DNA of 27,950 nucleotides, taken from positions 1 through 27,950 of the forward strand of contig JAJXUC010000034.1 in the NCBI GenBank assembly GCA_021783435.1, written 5' to 3'. Shown in pieces: positions 8,478-16,508 of this stretch. The notes beneath the pieces were generated by a model that saw only the letters and a program-made list of their open reading frames with translations, searched no databases and had not been told where the DNA came from. The stretch's first letter is position 1. Every line of letters begins with the position of its first letter. The DNA is from Pseudomonadota bacterium. Lineage in GTDB: Bacteria > Pseudomonadota > Gammaproteobacteria > Burkholderiales > Burkholderiaceae. The position numbers and the translations under genes are program-made.

Positions 8478-9908
8478 TTATAGCGCCTCGTCGAGGTCCT
8501 CGGGGTCGACCTCGGTCAAACCCAGGAGGGTTTGCGACTGATCCACGGGCAACGCCTCGACCTCGCGAAGCTGGCGATGCATGGCGCGGGTGCGCGTTTC
8601 GGCCGCGCCAATGGTGTTGCTCGCTTCGTCGAGCTTCTTGCGCGTCTTGGCCAGCACGTCGCCGAATTTCGCGAATTCGGTTTTCACCGCGCCGAGCACT
8701 TTCCACACCTCGGTGGAACGCTGCTCCAGCGCCAGGGTGCGAAAACCCATGTGCAGGCTGTTGAGCAGAGCCAGCAAGGTGGTGGGGCCGGCCAGCATGA
8801 CGCGGTTCTCGCGCTGCAGCGCCTCCACCAGGCCGGGGCGGCGCAAGGCCTCGGCGTACAACCCCTCGGTGGCGAGGAACAGAATGCCGAAATCGCTGGT
8901 GTGGGGCGCGGCGATGTATTTGGTCTGGATGGTGCGCGCCTCGTCGCGAATGCGCTGCTCCAGCGCCTTGGCCGCGGCGTCGGCGGCAGGCTTGTCGACG
9001 CGTTCCTGGGCGTCGAGCAGGCGTTCGTAATCCTCGCGCGGGAACTTGGCGTCGATGGGCAGCCACAGCGGCCCGTCGCCCTTGCCCGGCAGGCGGATGG
9101 CGTATTCCACCCGCGCGCCGCTGCCCGGCACCGTCTCGACGTTGACGCCGTACTGCTCGGGCGTGAACACCTGCTCGATCAGCCCGGCGAGCTGGATTTC
9201 GCCGAACACCCCGCGCGACTTGACGTTGGAGAACACGCGCTTGAGGTCGCCCACGCCTTGCGCCAGGGTCTGCATCTCGCCCAGACCCCGGTGCACAAGC
9301 TCCAGGCGCTCGGCCACCTGCTTGAAGCTCTCGCCCAGGCGCTGCTCCAAGGTGGCGTGGAGTTTCTCGTCCACCGTGGCGCGCATCTGCTCCAACTTCT
9401 TCTCGTTGTCGGCCTGCAGTTCGCGCAAGCGCAGCTCCACCGTGGCGCGCATTTCAGTCAGGCGCTGGTCGCTCGTGTTGCGCAGCTCGACCAGGCGCGC
9501 GTCGAGCTGGGTCTGCAGGGTCTGCAGGCTTTGGCTGTTGGACTGCGTCAGGCCGCCCACCTGCTGCACCAGGGTGTCGCCGACGAATTTCTGCAGCGTG
9601 AGCAGCTGCTGGCTCACGGCGTCGAGCTGGGTGTTCTGGGTCCGCGCGCTTTCGGCCTGCTGGTTGAGCAGGATCTGCTGGAACTGCGCGAGCTGCCCGG
9701 TCTGCTCGGTGCGCAGCCCCTGGCCGCTGGTCTGCACGGCGCCGCGCAGCTCGCGCTCCAGGCGTTCGATCTGCGGCCCGATCTCGGCGCCCAGCGCCTG
9801 TCGCAAGCCTTCCACTGCCCGCAAGCGGCCCAGCAGGACCCAGCTGAGCCCGATGCTGACGACGAGCAGCAGGAGCAGGGTCAGCAGAAGGACGAGATCG
9901 AGCGACAT
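8478..9908 (-). CDS. rmuC: RmuC-family DNA recombination protein
   Basis: A 476-residue RmuC homologue, a family implicated in limiting recombination at inverted repeats and carrying a nuclease-like fold. Residues about 4-26 form one hydrophobic membrane anchor. Residues about 35-215 are Gln/Glu/Leu-rich heptads predicted as a long coiled coil. The conserved RmuC domain follows: SRGVFGEIQLAGLIEQVFTP, WLPIDAKFPREDYERLL, YIAAPHTSDFGILFLATEGL and MLAGPTTLLALLNSLHMGF. It begins 9 nt after the dehydrogenase stop and is followed 39 nt later by nrdJ, so it is an internal operon gene. Length and motifs are typical and I see no defects. Confidence 0.95.
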   Translation of the reverse strand: MSLDLVLLLTLLLLLVVSIGLSWVLLGRLRAVEGLRQALGAEIGPQIERLERELRGAVQTSGQGLRTEQTGQLAQFQQILLNQQAESARTQNTQLDAVSQQLLTLQKFVGDTLVQQVGGLTQSNSQSLQTLQTQLDARLVELRNTSDQRLTEMRATVELRLRELQADNEKKLEQMRATVDEKLHATLEQRLGESFKQVAERLELVHRGLGEMQTLAQGVGDLKRVFSNVKSRGVFGEIQLAGLIEQVFTPEQYGVNVETVPGSGARVEYAIRLPGKGDGPLWLPIDAKFPREDYERLLDAQERVDKPAADAAAKALEQRIRDEARTIQTKYIAAPHTSDFGILFLATEGLYAEALRRPGLVEALQRENRVMLAGPTTLLALLNSLHMGFRTLALEQRSTEVWKVLGAVKTEFAKFGDVLAKTRKKLDEASNTIGAAETRTRAMHRQLREVEALPVDQSQTLLGLTEVDPEDLDEAL

Positions 9909-9917
9909 GGCTTGGCT

Positions 9918-10907
9918 TCAGGCGGAAATGGGCGTGATGGCGGGCCGGCCCTGCAGCACGGCGATCAGGTTGTCTACCGCGAGTTGCACCATCGCGCGCC
10001 GCGTGGGAATGGAGGCGCTGGCGATGTGCGGGGTGAGCACCATGCGCGGGGCGTCGAGCAGAACGGGATTGATGGCCGGCTCGCCCTCGAACACATCCAG
10101 GCCCGCCGCGCCCAGGTGGCCGCGGCGCAAGGCATCGGCCAGCGCGGCCTCGTCGACCACGCCGCCGCGGGCGATGTTCACCAGCGTGCTGCCGGGCTGC
10201 ATCAGCGCCAGTTCGCGCGCGCCGATCAAGTGGTAGGCCGCCGGGCTGTAGGGCAAGGCGAGCAGCACGTGCCGGCTCTGCGCCAGCAGCGCGTCCAGCG
10301 CGCGGTACTCGGCGCGGCAGGCCTGCTCGATACCGGATGCGAGGCGGCTGCGGTTGTGATACAGCACGCGCATGTTGAAGCCCAGCGCCGCGCGCCGCGC
10401 GATGGCCTGGCCGATGCGCCCCATGCCGACCACGCCCAGCGTGGTGCCATGCACGTCGCTGCCGGCAAACAGGTCGTAGCGCCATTTGCGCCACTGGCCC
10501 GCGCGCAGGTAGCGCTCGGCATCGCCCATCTGGCGCGCGGCGGCCAGCAGCAGGGCCATGCCGAAGTCGGCCGTGGTTTCGGTGAGCACGTCGGGCGTGT
10601 GAGTGACCACCACGCCGCGCGCCGCGCAGGCCGCGAGGTCGATGTGGTCGACCCCCACGGTCATGGTGCTGACCACGCGCAGGTTCGGGCAGGCATCGAG
10701 CAGTTGCGCGTCGATGCGCTCGCTGTTGGTGATGAAGGCGGCGTGCTTGTCGCGCAGCCGCAGGCGCAGTTGCTCGGGCGTATGGATGGCGTCGTCCGGC
10801 GTGGCCTCGACCTCGGCGATCCGCGCCAGTTGCGTGACGATGTCTGGAAACACCGCGCGCGTCACCAGCACGCGCGGACGCTGCGCATCAGATGTCAGAG
10901 CACTCAT
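9918..10907 (-). CDS. D-2-hydroxyacid dehydrogenase (glyoxylate/hydroxypyruvate reductase type)
   Basis: A 329-residue cytoplasmic NAD(P)H-dependent enzyme reducing 2-ketoacids such as glyoxylate or hydroxypyruvate, or running in reverse. The Rossmann motif is GMGRIG (161-166). Arg247 (NIARGGVVDE), Glu276 (DVFEGEP) and His294 (LTPHIAS) form the catalytic set. The YHNRSR segment after the second beta strand (Arg186, Ser187) suggests NADPH preference, as in GhrB. The ATG at 10905-10907 overlaps the stop of the upstream transporter gene as ATGA, indicating translational coupling. The frame is also open far upstream inside the transporter gene, but that extension is antisense-type noise. Substrate not determined. 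Confidence 0.93.
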   Translation of the reverse strand: MSALTSDAQRPRVLVTRAVFPDIVTQLARIAEVEATPDDAIHTPEQLRLRLRDKHAAFITNSERIDAQLLDACPNLRVVSTMTVGVDHIDLAACAARGVVVTHTPDVLTETTADFGMALLLAAARQMGDAERYLRAGQWRKWRYDLFAGSDVHGTTLGVVGMGRIGQAIARRAALGFNMRVLYHNRSRLASGIEQACRAEYRALDALLAQSRHVLLALPYSPAAYHLIGARELALMQPGSTLVNIARGGVVDEAALADALRRGHLGAAGLDVFEGEPAINPVLLDAPRMVLTPHIASASIPTRRAMVQLAVDNLIAVLQGRPAITPISA

Positions 10908-12331
10908 CGGAAAAACACCAGATCGAGGATGGCGAAGGCGGGCAGCAACACGGCGAACGACCAGGCCATGTAGCCGAAAAACGAGGGCATGCGCACGCCG
11001 CGATGCTCGGCGATAGCCTTGACCATGAAGTTGGGCGCATTGCCGATATAGGTCAACGCGCCCATGAACACGGCGCCGGTGGAGATGGCGACCAAGGTGG
11101 TGGCCTGCGCCATGAGGTGGGCCGCATTGCCGCCGGCCAGATTGAAAAACACCAGATAGGTCGGCGCGTTGTCCAGGAACGCGGACAGCAGGCCGGTGAG
11201 CCAGAAATACGCGGCGCTGATCGGCTGGCCTTGCGCATCGCTGGTCAGGCGCACCAGACCGGCCAGCGCCCCGCCGCTTCCGGCGCGCAGGATGGCGATG
11301 ACCGGGATGATGGTGAGGAAGATGCCGAGGAACAGCTTGCCCACCTCGATCATCGGCCCCCAGTTGAAGTGGTTTTCCTCGCGCGCCTCCCGCGGTGTGG
11401 TGCGCAGGGACAGCAGCGCCACGAGAACCAGCGCCGCATCGCGCGCGAGGTTCTGCAGCTCCAGCGCCTGGCCCAGCACATGCACGGTCAAGCCGGGTTT
11501 CCAGATGCCGCTGTGCAACACCGCGGCGACGATGGCCACCAGCCACAGCACGTTCCAGGCGCCGATGATGCGGATGGGGCTGTCGGGCGACGGGTCGACC
11601 GGCTTGCGTTCGCCCTCGCGCCGCCAATACCAGCGGTCGAGCAGATAGAACACCGCCAGCAGCAGCGCGCAGAGCAAGGCCGTCGGCGCGAACAGGTGGC
11701 GCAGGGTCCAGAAGAAGTCCACGCCCTTGAGGAAACCCAGGAACAAGGGCGGATCGCCCAGCGGCGTGAGCGCGCCTCCCGCGTTGGCCACCAGGAAGAT
11801 GAAGAACACCAGCACGTGGGCGTTGTGCCTGCGCGCGTCGTTGGCGCGGATGACCGGGCGCACCATCAGCATGGCCGCGCCCGTGGTGCCCATGACGCTG
11901 GCCAGCACGGTGCCGATGGCCAGCAGCGCGGTGTTTTGCGCCGGGCTGCCGTGCAGATTGCCGCGCACCGCGATGCCGCCGCTGACGGTGTACAGCGCGG
12001 TGAGCAGCAGCACGAAGGGCAGGTACTCCTGCAGCAGCGTGTGCAGGACCGCGTCGGCGGCGACGCCGGCGCCGTAGACGGCGGAAAACGGCAGCAGGAA
12101 CAGCAACGCCCAGCCGCCGGCGATCTTGCCTTGATGGTGGTGCCACAGCCCAGGCGCGAACAGCGGCAGCAAGGCGATGGACAGCAGCATGGCCGCAAAG
12201 GGCAGGCCCCACCACAGGCTCAGCGTGGCGGCATCGACGCCATGTGCGGCGCTCGCGGCGGCCTGCGACAGGCCCGGCACGAGCAGCAGCGCACCAGGAA
12301 GGCTCAGCCGCAAACGCCGGTCAAGCCGCAT
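10904..12331 (-). CDS. Ion-transporter-superfamily membrane protein (CitMHS_2 / sodium:proton antiporter-like)
   Basis: A 475-residue inner-membrane protein with roughly 11-13 hydrophobic segments. An N-terminal signal-like stretch (LPGALLLVPGLSQAAASAA) is followed by LWWGLPFAAMLLSIALLPLF. Conserved loops include MGTTGAAMLMVRPVIRAN, VANAGGALTPLGDPPLFLGF, FLDNAPTYLVFFNLAGG and TYIGNAPNFMVKAIAE. These paired Asn/Gly-rich hairpins are typical of ArsB/NhaD/CitMHS transporters. Databases usually name this clade sodium:proton antiporter, but an organic-acid substrate is equally possible, especially as the flanking genes encode a LUD protein and a hydroxyacid dehydrogenase. It overlaps the LUD gene by 11 nt and the dehydrogenase by 4 nt. 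Confidence 0.88.
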   Translation of the reverse strand: MRLDRRLRLSLPGALLLVPGLSQAAASAAHGVDAATLSLWWGLPFAAMLLSIALLPLFAPGLWHHHQGKIAGGWALLFLLPFSAVYGAGVAADAVLHTLLQEYLPFVLLLTALYTVSGGIAVRGNLHGSPAQNTALLAIGTVLASVMGTTGAAMLMVRPVIRANDARRHNAHVLVFFIFLVANAGGALTPLGDPPLFLGFLKGVDFFWTLRHLFAPTALLCALLLAVFYLLDRWYWRREGERKPVDPSPDSPIRIIGAWNVLWLVAIVAAVLHSGIWKPGLTVHVLGQALELQNLARDAALVLVALLSLRTTPREAREENHFNWGPMIEVGKLFLGIFLTIIPVIAILRAGSGGALAGLVRLTSDAQGQPISAAYFWLTGLLSAFLDNAPTYLVFFNLAGGNAAHLMAQATTLVAISTGAVFMGALTYIGNAPNFMVKAIAEHRGVRMPSFFGYMAWSFAVLLPAFAILDLVFFR

Positions 12332-12983
12332 CGACGATCACCACATGCACGCGGTACGGGCCGTGGGCGCCCAGCACGATGGTCTGCTCGATGTCGCCGG
12401 TGCGCGACGGCCCGGACACGATGTTGAGCGCGCGCGGCACGCCGCCGCGCTCGGCCCGCAGCAGCGCGAAGGCGTCTTCCAGCGTGGGCAGGATGCGGCT
12501 GCGCGGCACCAGCGCGACGTGGGTTTCCGGCAGCAGATGGACCGAAGCCGGGGTTTGCGGGCCGGAAGCCAGCACGAGGGAGCCGGTTTCGGCCACGGCG
12601 CAGAAGCAGCCCGTGATGCCCACGGCGTCGGCGTCGTGCGCGCGGCGCAGCTGCGCCGCCAGGCCCGCCTCGGCCCAGGGCAGATGGCCCAGCTCGGGCC
12701 AGACCGCCGCGGCCAGCGGCAGCGCGCCGGTCCGCAGGTAGGCCGCCACCGCGGCTGGCGCCGCCGCCCAGTCAGCCACATGCTCCAGCGTGGTCTGCAG
12801 CGCCAGGGCCTGCTGCGCGAAACGCAGCGCCATGTCGCCGCCGAGCGCGGGTTGGGGACCGCGCAGGTGGTTGGCGATGTCGGCCTCGGCGGCGCGGTGT
12901 TCGGTGGGCTTGAGCCGCGCATCGCGCCGCTGGCGGACGCGTATGCGGTCGAGAATGGCTTGTCGTGCTGTGGTGGTCTCCAT
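12321..12983 (-). CDS. LUD-domain protein, LutC/YkgG family
   Basis: A 220-residue LutC-like protein. LutC works with the iron-sulfur proteins LutA and LutB in L-lactate oxidation. The LUD core is seen in DADAVGITGCFCAVAETGSL, HLLPETHVALVPRSRILPTL and LNIVSGPSRTGDIEQTIVLG, the last typical of the family C-terminus. The ATG at 12981-12983 gives a normal family length; frame further upstream is antisense to pncB. No lutA or lutB is present in the window, so it is either an orphan or its partners are elsewhere. It starts 58 nt after the pncB stop and its own stop overlaps the transporter start by 11 nt. Family confident, lactate role uncertain. Confidence 0.88.
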   Translation of the reverse strand: METTTARQAILDRIRVRQRRDARLKPTEHRAAEADIANHLRGPQPALGGDMALRFAQQALALQTTLEHVADWAAAPAAVAAYLRTGALPLAAAVWPELGHLPWAEAGLAAQLRRAHDADAVGITGCFCAVAETGSLVLASGPQTPASVHLLPETHVALVPRSRILPTLEDAFALLRAERGGVPRALNIVSGPSRTGDIEQTIVLGAHGPYRVHVVIVDAA

Positions 12984-13041
12984 GGGGCTGATGATAGGAG
13001 TTCGCACGGCCTGCGCGCCTCGGCCCGGCCCGAAGCCGACC

Positions 13042-14262
13042 TCAGCCGCCTTCGGGCTCGGCCTCGGCCAGCACCGCCTGGGGCGGGATGTCGAACACCT
13101 CGCGCAGATAGGCGATGTAGGCCGGGTCCAGCACCTGGTTCTTGCCGGGCGAATCGCTGATCTTGGCCACCGGCTGGCCATTGCAGCGCACCATCTTGAT
13201 CACCATCTGCGCCGGCGCGTGGCCCAGGTCGTGCGTCAGGTGCGTGCCGATGCCGAAGGCCAGCTGGGCGCGACCGTGGAAGAGCCGGTACAGCTCGATC
13301 ACGCGGTCGACGGTGAGCGCGTCGCTGAAGACGAGCGTTTTGGTGCGCGGGTCGATGCGGTGTTGCCGGTAGTGCGCGATGAGCGCCTCGCCCCAGGCCA
13401 CCGGGTCCCCGGAGTCGTGCCGGGCGCCGTCGAACAGCTTGCAGAAGTACAGGTCGAAGTCGCGCAGGAAGGCTTGCAGGCCGTAAACGTCCGACAGCGC
13501 GATGCCCAGGTCGCCGCGGTATTCCTGCGCCCAGGTCTCGAGGGCGAAGGTCTGGCTGTCGCGCAGGCGCGGGCCCAGCGCCTGGCAGGCCTGGAGGTAC
13601 TCGTGCGCCATGGTGCCCAGCGGCGTGAGCCCGTGGCGCATGGCGTACATCACATTGCTGGTGCCCGCCAACTGCGCGCCGAGGCTGCTTTTGAGCGTGC
13701 GCAGAACTTCGTCGTGCCAATGTTTCGAATAGCGCCGGCGCGTGCCGTAGTCGGCGATGCGCACCCCCTCCAGGCCGGATTGGCGCAAGGCTGCCGCCTT
13801 GTCCTGCAGGCGCTTGCGGCCAAGATCCAGATCCGGCGCGGGCACGGCGTGGCGAAAGTACACCTCGTTGACGATGGCCAGCAGCGGCACCTCGAACAGA
13901 ATGGTGTGCAGCCAGGGCCCCTGGATGCGCAGGTCGATGCCGCCGGTCTCGCGCCCTGCCCCATCGCGCGCGGACGCCAGGCTGATGGCCTTGCGGTTGA
14001 GCTGGAACAGGCCGAGGAAGTCGACGAAATCGCTCTTGATGAAACGCAGGCCGCGCAGATAGTCAAGTTCTTCCGCGCGAAAGCGCAATGCGCACAGATG
14101 TGCGATTTCGTGTTCGATGGCGTCGATGTGCCGCGCCAGGTCCAGCCCCGGCGTACGGCAGGTGAAGCGGTATTCCACCTGGGCCGCCGGAAAGTGATGC
14201 AGCGCCACCTGCATCATGGTGAACTTGTACAGGTCGGTATCGAGCAGGGAGTCGATGATCAT
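13042..14262 (-). CDS. pncB: Nicotinate phosphoribosyltransferase
   Basis: A 406-residue enzyme that joins nicotinate to PRPP (with ATP hydrolysis) to give nicotinate mononucleotide in the Preiss-Handler NAD salvage route. The N-terminus [20 protein letters not shown] is diagnostic of Pnc[38 protein letters not shown] and [28 protein letters not shown] follow; the last contains the region expected to hold the phosphorylated His. [15 protein letters not shown] and [16 protein letters not shown] complete the core. Length matches E. coli PncB (about 400 aa). Its ATG overlaps the stop of the DUF1992 gene as ATGA, so translation is probably coupled. Confidence 0.96.
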   Translation of the reverse strand: MIIDSLLDTDLYKFTMMQVALHHFPAAQVEYRFTCRTPGLDLARHIDAIEHEIAHLCALRFRAEELDYLRGLRFIKSDFVDFLGLFQLNRKAISLASARDGAGRETGGIDLRIQGPWLHTILFEVPLLAIVNEVYFRHAVPAPDLDLGRKRLQDKAAALRQSGLEGVRIADYGTRRRYSKHWHDEVLRTLKSSLGAQLAGTSNVMYAMRHGLTPLGTMAHEYLQACQALGPRLRDSQTFALETWAQEYRGDLGIALSDVYGLQAFLRDFDLYFCKLFDGARHDSGDPVAWGEALIAHYRQHRIDPRTKTLVFSDALTVDRVIELYRLFHGRAQLAFGIGTHLTHDLGHAPAQMVIKMVRCNGQPVAKISDSPGKNQVLDPAYIAYLREVFDIPPQAVLAEAEPEGG

Positions 14263-14606
14263 GGCCGCGCGTCTTGCCCCTGTGCGAGCGCGCTCAAGCA
14301 GCCAGAGCCCGTTTCACCGGCGTCTTCCGCCGCTCCGGTTGCGCGCGCGCTCGTGCCGGTCTTGCGCGCGAGCGCGGCGGCCCACAGCAGGCGCAGCTTC
14401 ATACGTTCGCGCTGGCGCTCGGCCGACGTGCCGCGCAGCTTGCCGGCGTGCTCGAGCAGGTCCAGGGCAAGCCGGCTCTGCGCGTCGAGCAGCGCATCGC
14501 GCGGCTGCACGTCCAGCGGCCGGCCCGCGCCGGGAAGGTGGTCGAACACGCCGTCGCGCGCTGCTTGCTCGATACGCGCCTCGCCAATCCAGGCCAGCGC
14601 GTTCAT
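14259..14606 (-). CDS. DUF1992 (DnaJ-homologue subfamily C member 28-like conserved domain) protein
   Basis: A 115-residue protein whose first 70 residues match DUF1992: [26 protein letters not shown] is the signature, followed by a basic helix ([19 protein letters not shown]). The tail from about residue 85 is Ala/Gly/Thr-rich and probably disordered. No J domain or signal peptide is seen and the biochemical function of the family is unknown. Both ends overlap neighbours by 4 nt (ATGA with the nitroreductase upstream and with pncB downstream), indicating a tightly coupled three-gene unit. Confidence 0.85.
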   Translation of the reverse strand: MNALAWIGEARIEQAARDGVFDHLPGAGRPLDVQPRDALLDAQSRLALDLLEHAGKLRGTSAERQRERMKLRLLWAAALARKTGTSARATGAAEDAGETGSGCLSALAQGQDARP

Positions 14607-15307
14607 GCCAGGAATCTCGCGAATTCAGAGACAGGAACGCGCTCGGTGACCAGGGTGTTCTCGATCGCCGCCGGGTCCGCCCAACCCAGCGACATGCCGC
14701 ACACCACCTGCTGCTGCGGCCCCAGACCCAGCTCCTCTTCGATGATGCGGTGAAACTGGCAGAACGCCGCCTGCGGGCAGGTGTCGAGCCCGCGCGCGCG
14801 GGCCGCCACCATGACGTTCTGCAGGAACATGCCGTAATCCAGCCAGCTGCCCTGCTCCATGACCCGGTCGATGGTGAAGATCAGCCCCACGGGGGCGTCG
14901 AAGAACAGATAGTTGCGCCGATGCTGGGCGTGCATGGCGGCCTTGTCGCCCTTCTTGATGCCGAGCAGACCGTACAGATCCCACCCGACCTTGCGCCGCC
15001 GGTCGAGATATGGCGACACCCACTGGCGAGGGTAGTAGGCGTACTCTTCGGTGTGCTGCGCCGCTTGCACGGGATCGTCGTAAGCCGCCGTGATGCGCGC
15101 GCTCAGGCGCTGGCGCGCCGCGCCGGTGAGCACGTGCACCTGCCAGGGCTGGGTGTTGGTGCCCGACGGTGCATGCGAGGCCACGCGCAGGATCTCTTCG
15201 AGAACCGCGCGTGGCACCTCGTCGGGAAGGAAGCGCCGCATCGAGTGGCGGCCGGTGATGGCCGCATCGACCCACGCGACGCTTGCGGGATCAACCGCCT
15301 TAGGCAT
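14603..15307 (-). CDS. Nitroreductase-family FMN oxidoreductase
   Basis: A 234-residue flavoprotein of the nitroreductase fold, expected to be an FMN-binding NAD(P)H-dependent dimer in the cytoplasm. RHSMRRFLPDEV near the N-terminus is the usual phosphate-binding RRS/RR-F motif. SHAPSGTNTQPWQVHVLTG is the classic FMN-contact loop, and DYGMFLQNVMVAARARGLDT followed by CPQA is the central helix region. It resembles NfnB/nitrobenzoate reductase-type proteins more than E. coli NfsB, but the physiological substrate cannot be told. The ATG at 15307 has AGGAG 6 nt upstream. It is the first gene of the minus-strand cluster, and its stop overlaps the DUF1992 start. Confidence 0.93.
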   Translation of the reverse strand: MPKAVDPASVAWVDAAITGRHSMRRFLPDEVPRAVLEEILRVASHAPSGTNTQPWQVHVLTGAARQRLSARITAAYDDPVQAAQHTEEYAYYPRQWVSPYLDRRRKVGWDLYGLLGIKKGDKAAMHAQHRRNYLFFDAPVGLIFTIDRVMEQGSWLDYGMFLQNVMVAARARGLDTCPQAAFCQFHRIIEEELGLGPQQQVVCGMSLGWADPAAIENTLVTERVPVSEFARFLA

Positions 15308-15642
15308 GGACGACTCCTGTGGGCCGGGCGGCAGCGAGCAGGCCCTCGGTCAACAAGGGCTGGTGCTGGCGCCAGTGGCATGACTCAAGCAAGGTGGACA
15401 TGCGAATCGAGTGTATTGCCCATGGCCGGTTGCCGTGGAAAGCTTCGGTGATCCCGGCTTGCCCGGGTTCGGCCCCATGCGTGGTGCGCCACAACAATCG
15501 CGGCGGCGCCGGCGACCGTCGAAACCGTGACGCCATGGAATTTCCGACGTTCGGGCATGGCCATCTTCATATCGCCAAATATTTGTTTCTATTGCATTTT
15601 CGATGGCGGAGCCGAAATTGTTGCATCGCACCAAAAAAGTTC

Positions 15643-15670
15643 TTGACTTTCACCAACCTCCCCCTAGAAT
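15643..15670 (+). promoter_or_regulatory. Sigma70-type promoter of the phasin gene
   Basis: TTGACT (15643-15648) and TAGAAT (15665-15670) are separated by 16 nt, each one mismatch from the -35 (TTGACA) and -10 (TATAAT) consensus. Transcription would start at about 15676-15678, giving a roughly 115-nt leader before the phasin ATG. This is the best promoter in the window. Confidence 0.8.
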
Positions 15671-15675
15671 TTGTT

Positions 15676-15690
15676 TTGTGCAATGCACAA
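15676..15690. promoter_or_regulatory. Perfect palindrome over the phasin start site, candidate PhaR operator
   Basis: TTGTGCA-A-TGCACAA is a perfect 7-bp inverted repeat around one base, beginning 5 nt after the -10 box and thus covering the predicted transcription start. PHA-responsive repressors (PhaR) of PHA producers bind TGC/GCA-rich sites at phasin promoters, so this is an obvious candidate. A degenerate copy, TTGTTGCATCGCACCAA, lies upstream of the -35 box at 15618-15634. The identity of the binding protein is inferred. Confidence 0.6.
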
Positions 15691-15793
15691 CTTGCATGCC
15701 AACCACCGGATCGGTGTCACGCGTTTGACTTGATCGCAGGCCAGAATCGCACATGCAGTCCCGTTCAAAACCTTGGAAACCTAGGAGCCCATC

Positions 15794-16348
15794 ATGATGA
15801 CCCCGGAACAAATGATCGCTGCGCAGAAGTCCCAACTCGAAGCCATGTTCGCCCTGACCGGCAAGGCTGTCGACGGTCTGGAAAAAATGCTTGAACTGAA
15901 CATGCAGACCATGAAGACGGCGCTGAGCGAATCGTCCGACGCCGCGATGGCCGCGCTGTCGGTCAAGGACATGCAGGAATTCGCCGCCATGCAGCCCAAC
16001 CTGGCCCAGCCCATGGCCGAGAAGATGCTGTCCTACTCCCACCACCTGTACGAAATCGCCTCCGGCACGCAAGCCGAGTTCGCCAAGGCGATCGAAGCCA
16101 ACGCTACCGACGTGCAGAAGAAAATGCAAGCCATGGTCGAAACCGTGGTGAAGAACGCCCCGGCCGGCACCGAAACCGCCGTGGCGATGATGAAAAGCGC
16201 CATGAGCGCCGCCAACAATGCCTACGACTCGGTGCAAAAAGCCAGCAAGCAGGCCGCCGAAGTGGTCGAGGCCAACTTCAACACCGTGACCAACACCGCG
16301 ATGAAGGCCGCCCAGACCACCAGCAGCCGCAGCAAGCGTGCAGCCTGA
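15794..16348 (+). CDS. phaP: Phasin family protein (PHA granule-associated)
   Basis: A 184-residue amphipathic helical protein that coats polyhydroxyalkanoate granules and controls their size and number. It has the typical betaproteobacterial phasin pattern: N-terminal MTPEQMIAAQKSQLEAMFALTGKA-like helix, alternating Ala/Met/Glu/Lys heptads with almost no Cys, and an Ala/Lys/Ser-rich tail ending RSKRAA. AGGAG lies 6 nt before the first ATG at 15794; a second ATG follows directly. Monocistronic: it has its own strong promoter and an intrinsic terminator at 16430-16456. The strong signals suggest high expression, as expected for a major granule protein. Confidence 0.95.
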   Translation: MMTPEQMIAAQKSQLEAMFALTGKAVDGLEKMLELNMQTMKTALSESSDAAMAALSVKDMQEFAAMQPNLAQPMAEKMLSYSHHLYEIASGTQAEFAKAIEANATDVQKKMQAMVETVVKNAPAGTETAVAMMKSAMSAANNAYDSVQKASKQAAEVVEANFNTVTNTAMKAAQTTSSRSKRAA

Positions 16349-16372
16349 GCGCAAGGGCGCCGAACCGAATAC

Positions 16373-16424
16373 CGGCTGCCGCTTCGCAGCCGTTCCGATT
16401 GTCTCCTCGGTACTTCCCAGTACC
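16373..16424 (+). other. Two stem-loops in the phasin 3' untranslated region
   Basis: CGGCTGC at 16373-16379 pairs with GCAGCCG at 16386-16392 (7 bp, 6-nt loop). GGTACT at 16409-16414 pairs with AGTACC at 16419-16424 (6 bp, 4-nt loop TCCC). They lie between the phasin stop and its terminator and may stabilise the mRNA; that role is inference. Confidence 0.5.
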
Positions 16425-16429
16425 TTCCC

Positions 16430-16456
16430 ACCGGTCAACCATGACCGGTTTTTTTT
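16430..16456 (+). terminator. Rho-independent terminator of the phasin gene
   Basis: ACCGGTCA (16430-16437), loop ACCA, TGACCGGT (16442-16449): a perfect 8-bp stem followed by an uninterrupted T run through 16456. This is a textbook intrinsic terminator about 80 nt after the phasin stop. Confidence 0.9.
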
Positions 16457-16508
16457 GCCGCCAAAGCGGTGAACGGATCGAATCGTCCGCCGCTCTGGCA
16501 AAGTGCGA

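Larger units (their letters stand above)
15308..15793. other. Divergent intergenic region, nitroreductase operon and phasin gene
   Basis: This 486-nt spacer should hold the promoters of both the minus-strand operon and the phasin gene. On the phasin side a strong sigma70 promoter and palindrome are visible (listed separately). On the operon side I see the ribosome-binding AGGAG and a perfect CTGGCGCCAG palindrome at 15366-15375, but no convincing promoter. A 33-codon frame (15401 to 15300, minus) lacks a Shine-Dalgarno sequence and is not called. Confidence 0.5.

Noticed and set aside
6285..8483. 732-codon plus-strand open frame
   Set aside because: Antisense to nrdJ; open only because of GC-rich third positions. 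Other long antisense frames (8532-10973, 10892-12427, 12790-14649, 1818-3437) are rejected for the same reason.
9918..12215. 765-codon minus-strand frame suggesting a transporter-dehydrogenase fusion
   Set aside because: The upstream part is an out-of-frame reading of the transporter gene; the dehydrogenase has its own ATG at 10907 overlapping the transporter stop.
15300..15401. 33-codon small frame (minus) ending just inside the nitroreductase start, possible leader peptide
   Set aside because: No Shine-Dalgarno sequence, no promoter and no attenuator-like hairpin pair; overlap is chance-level.
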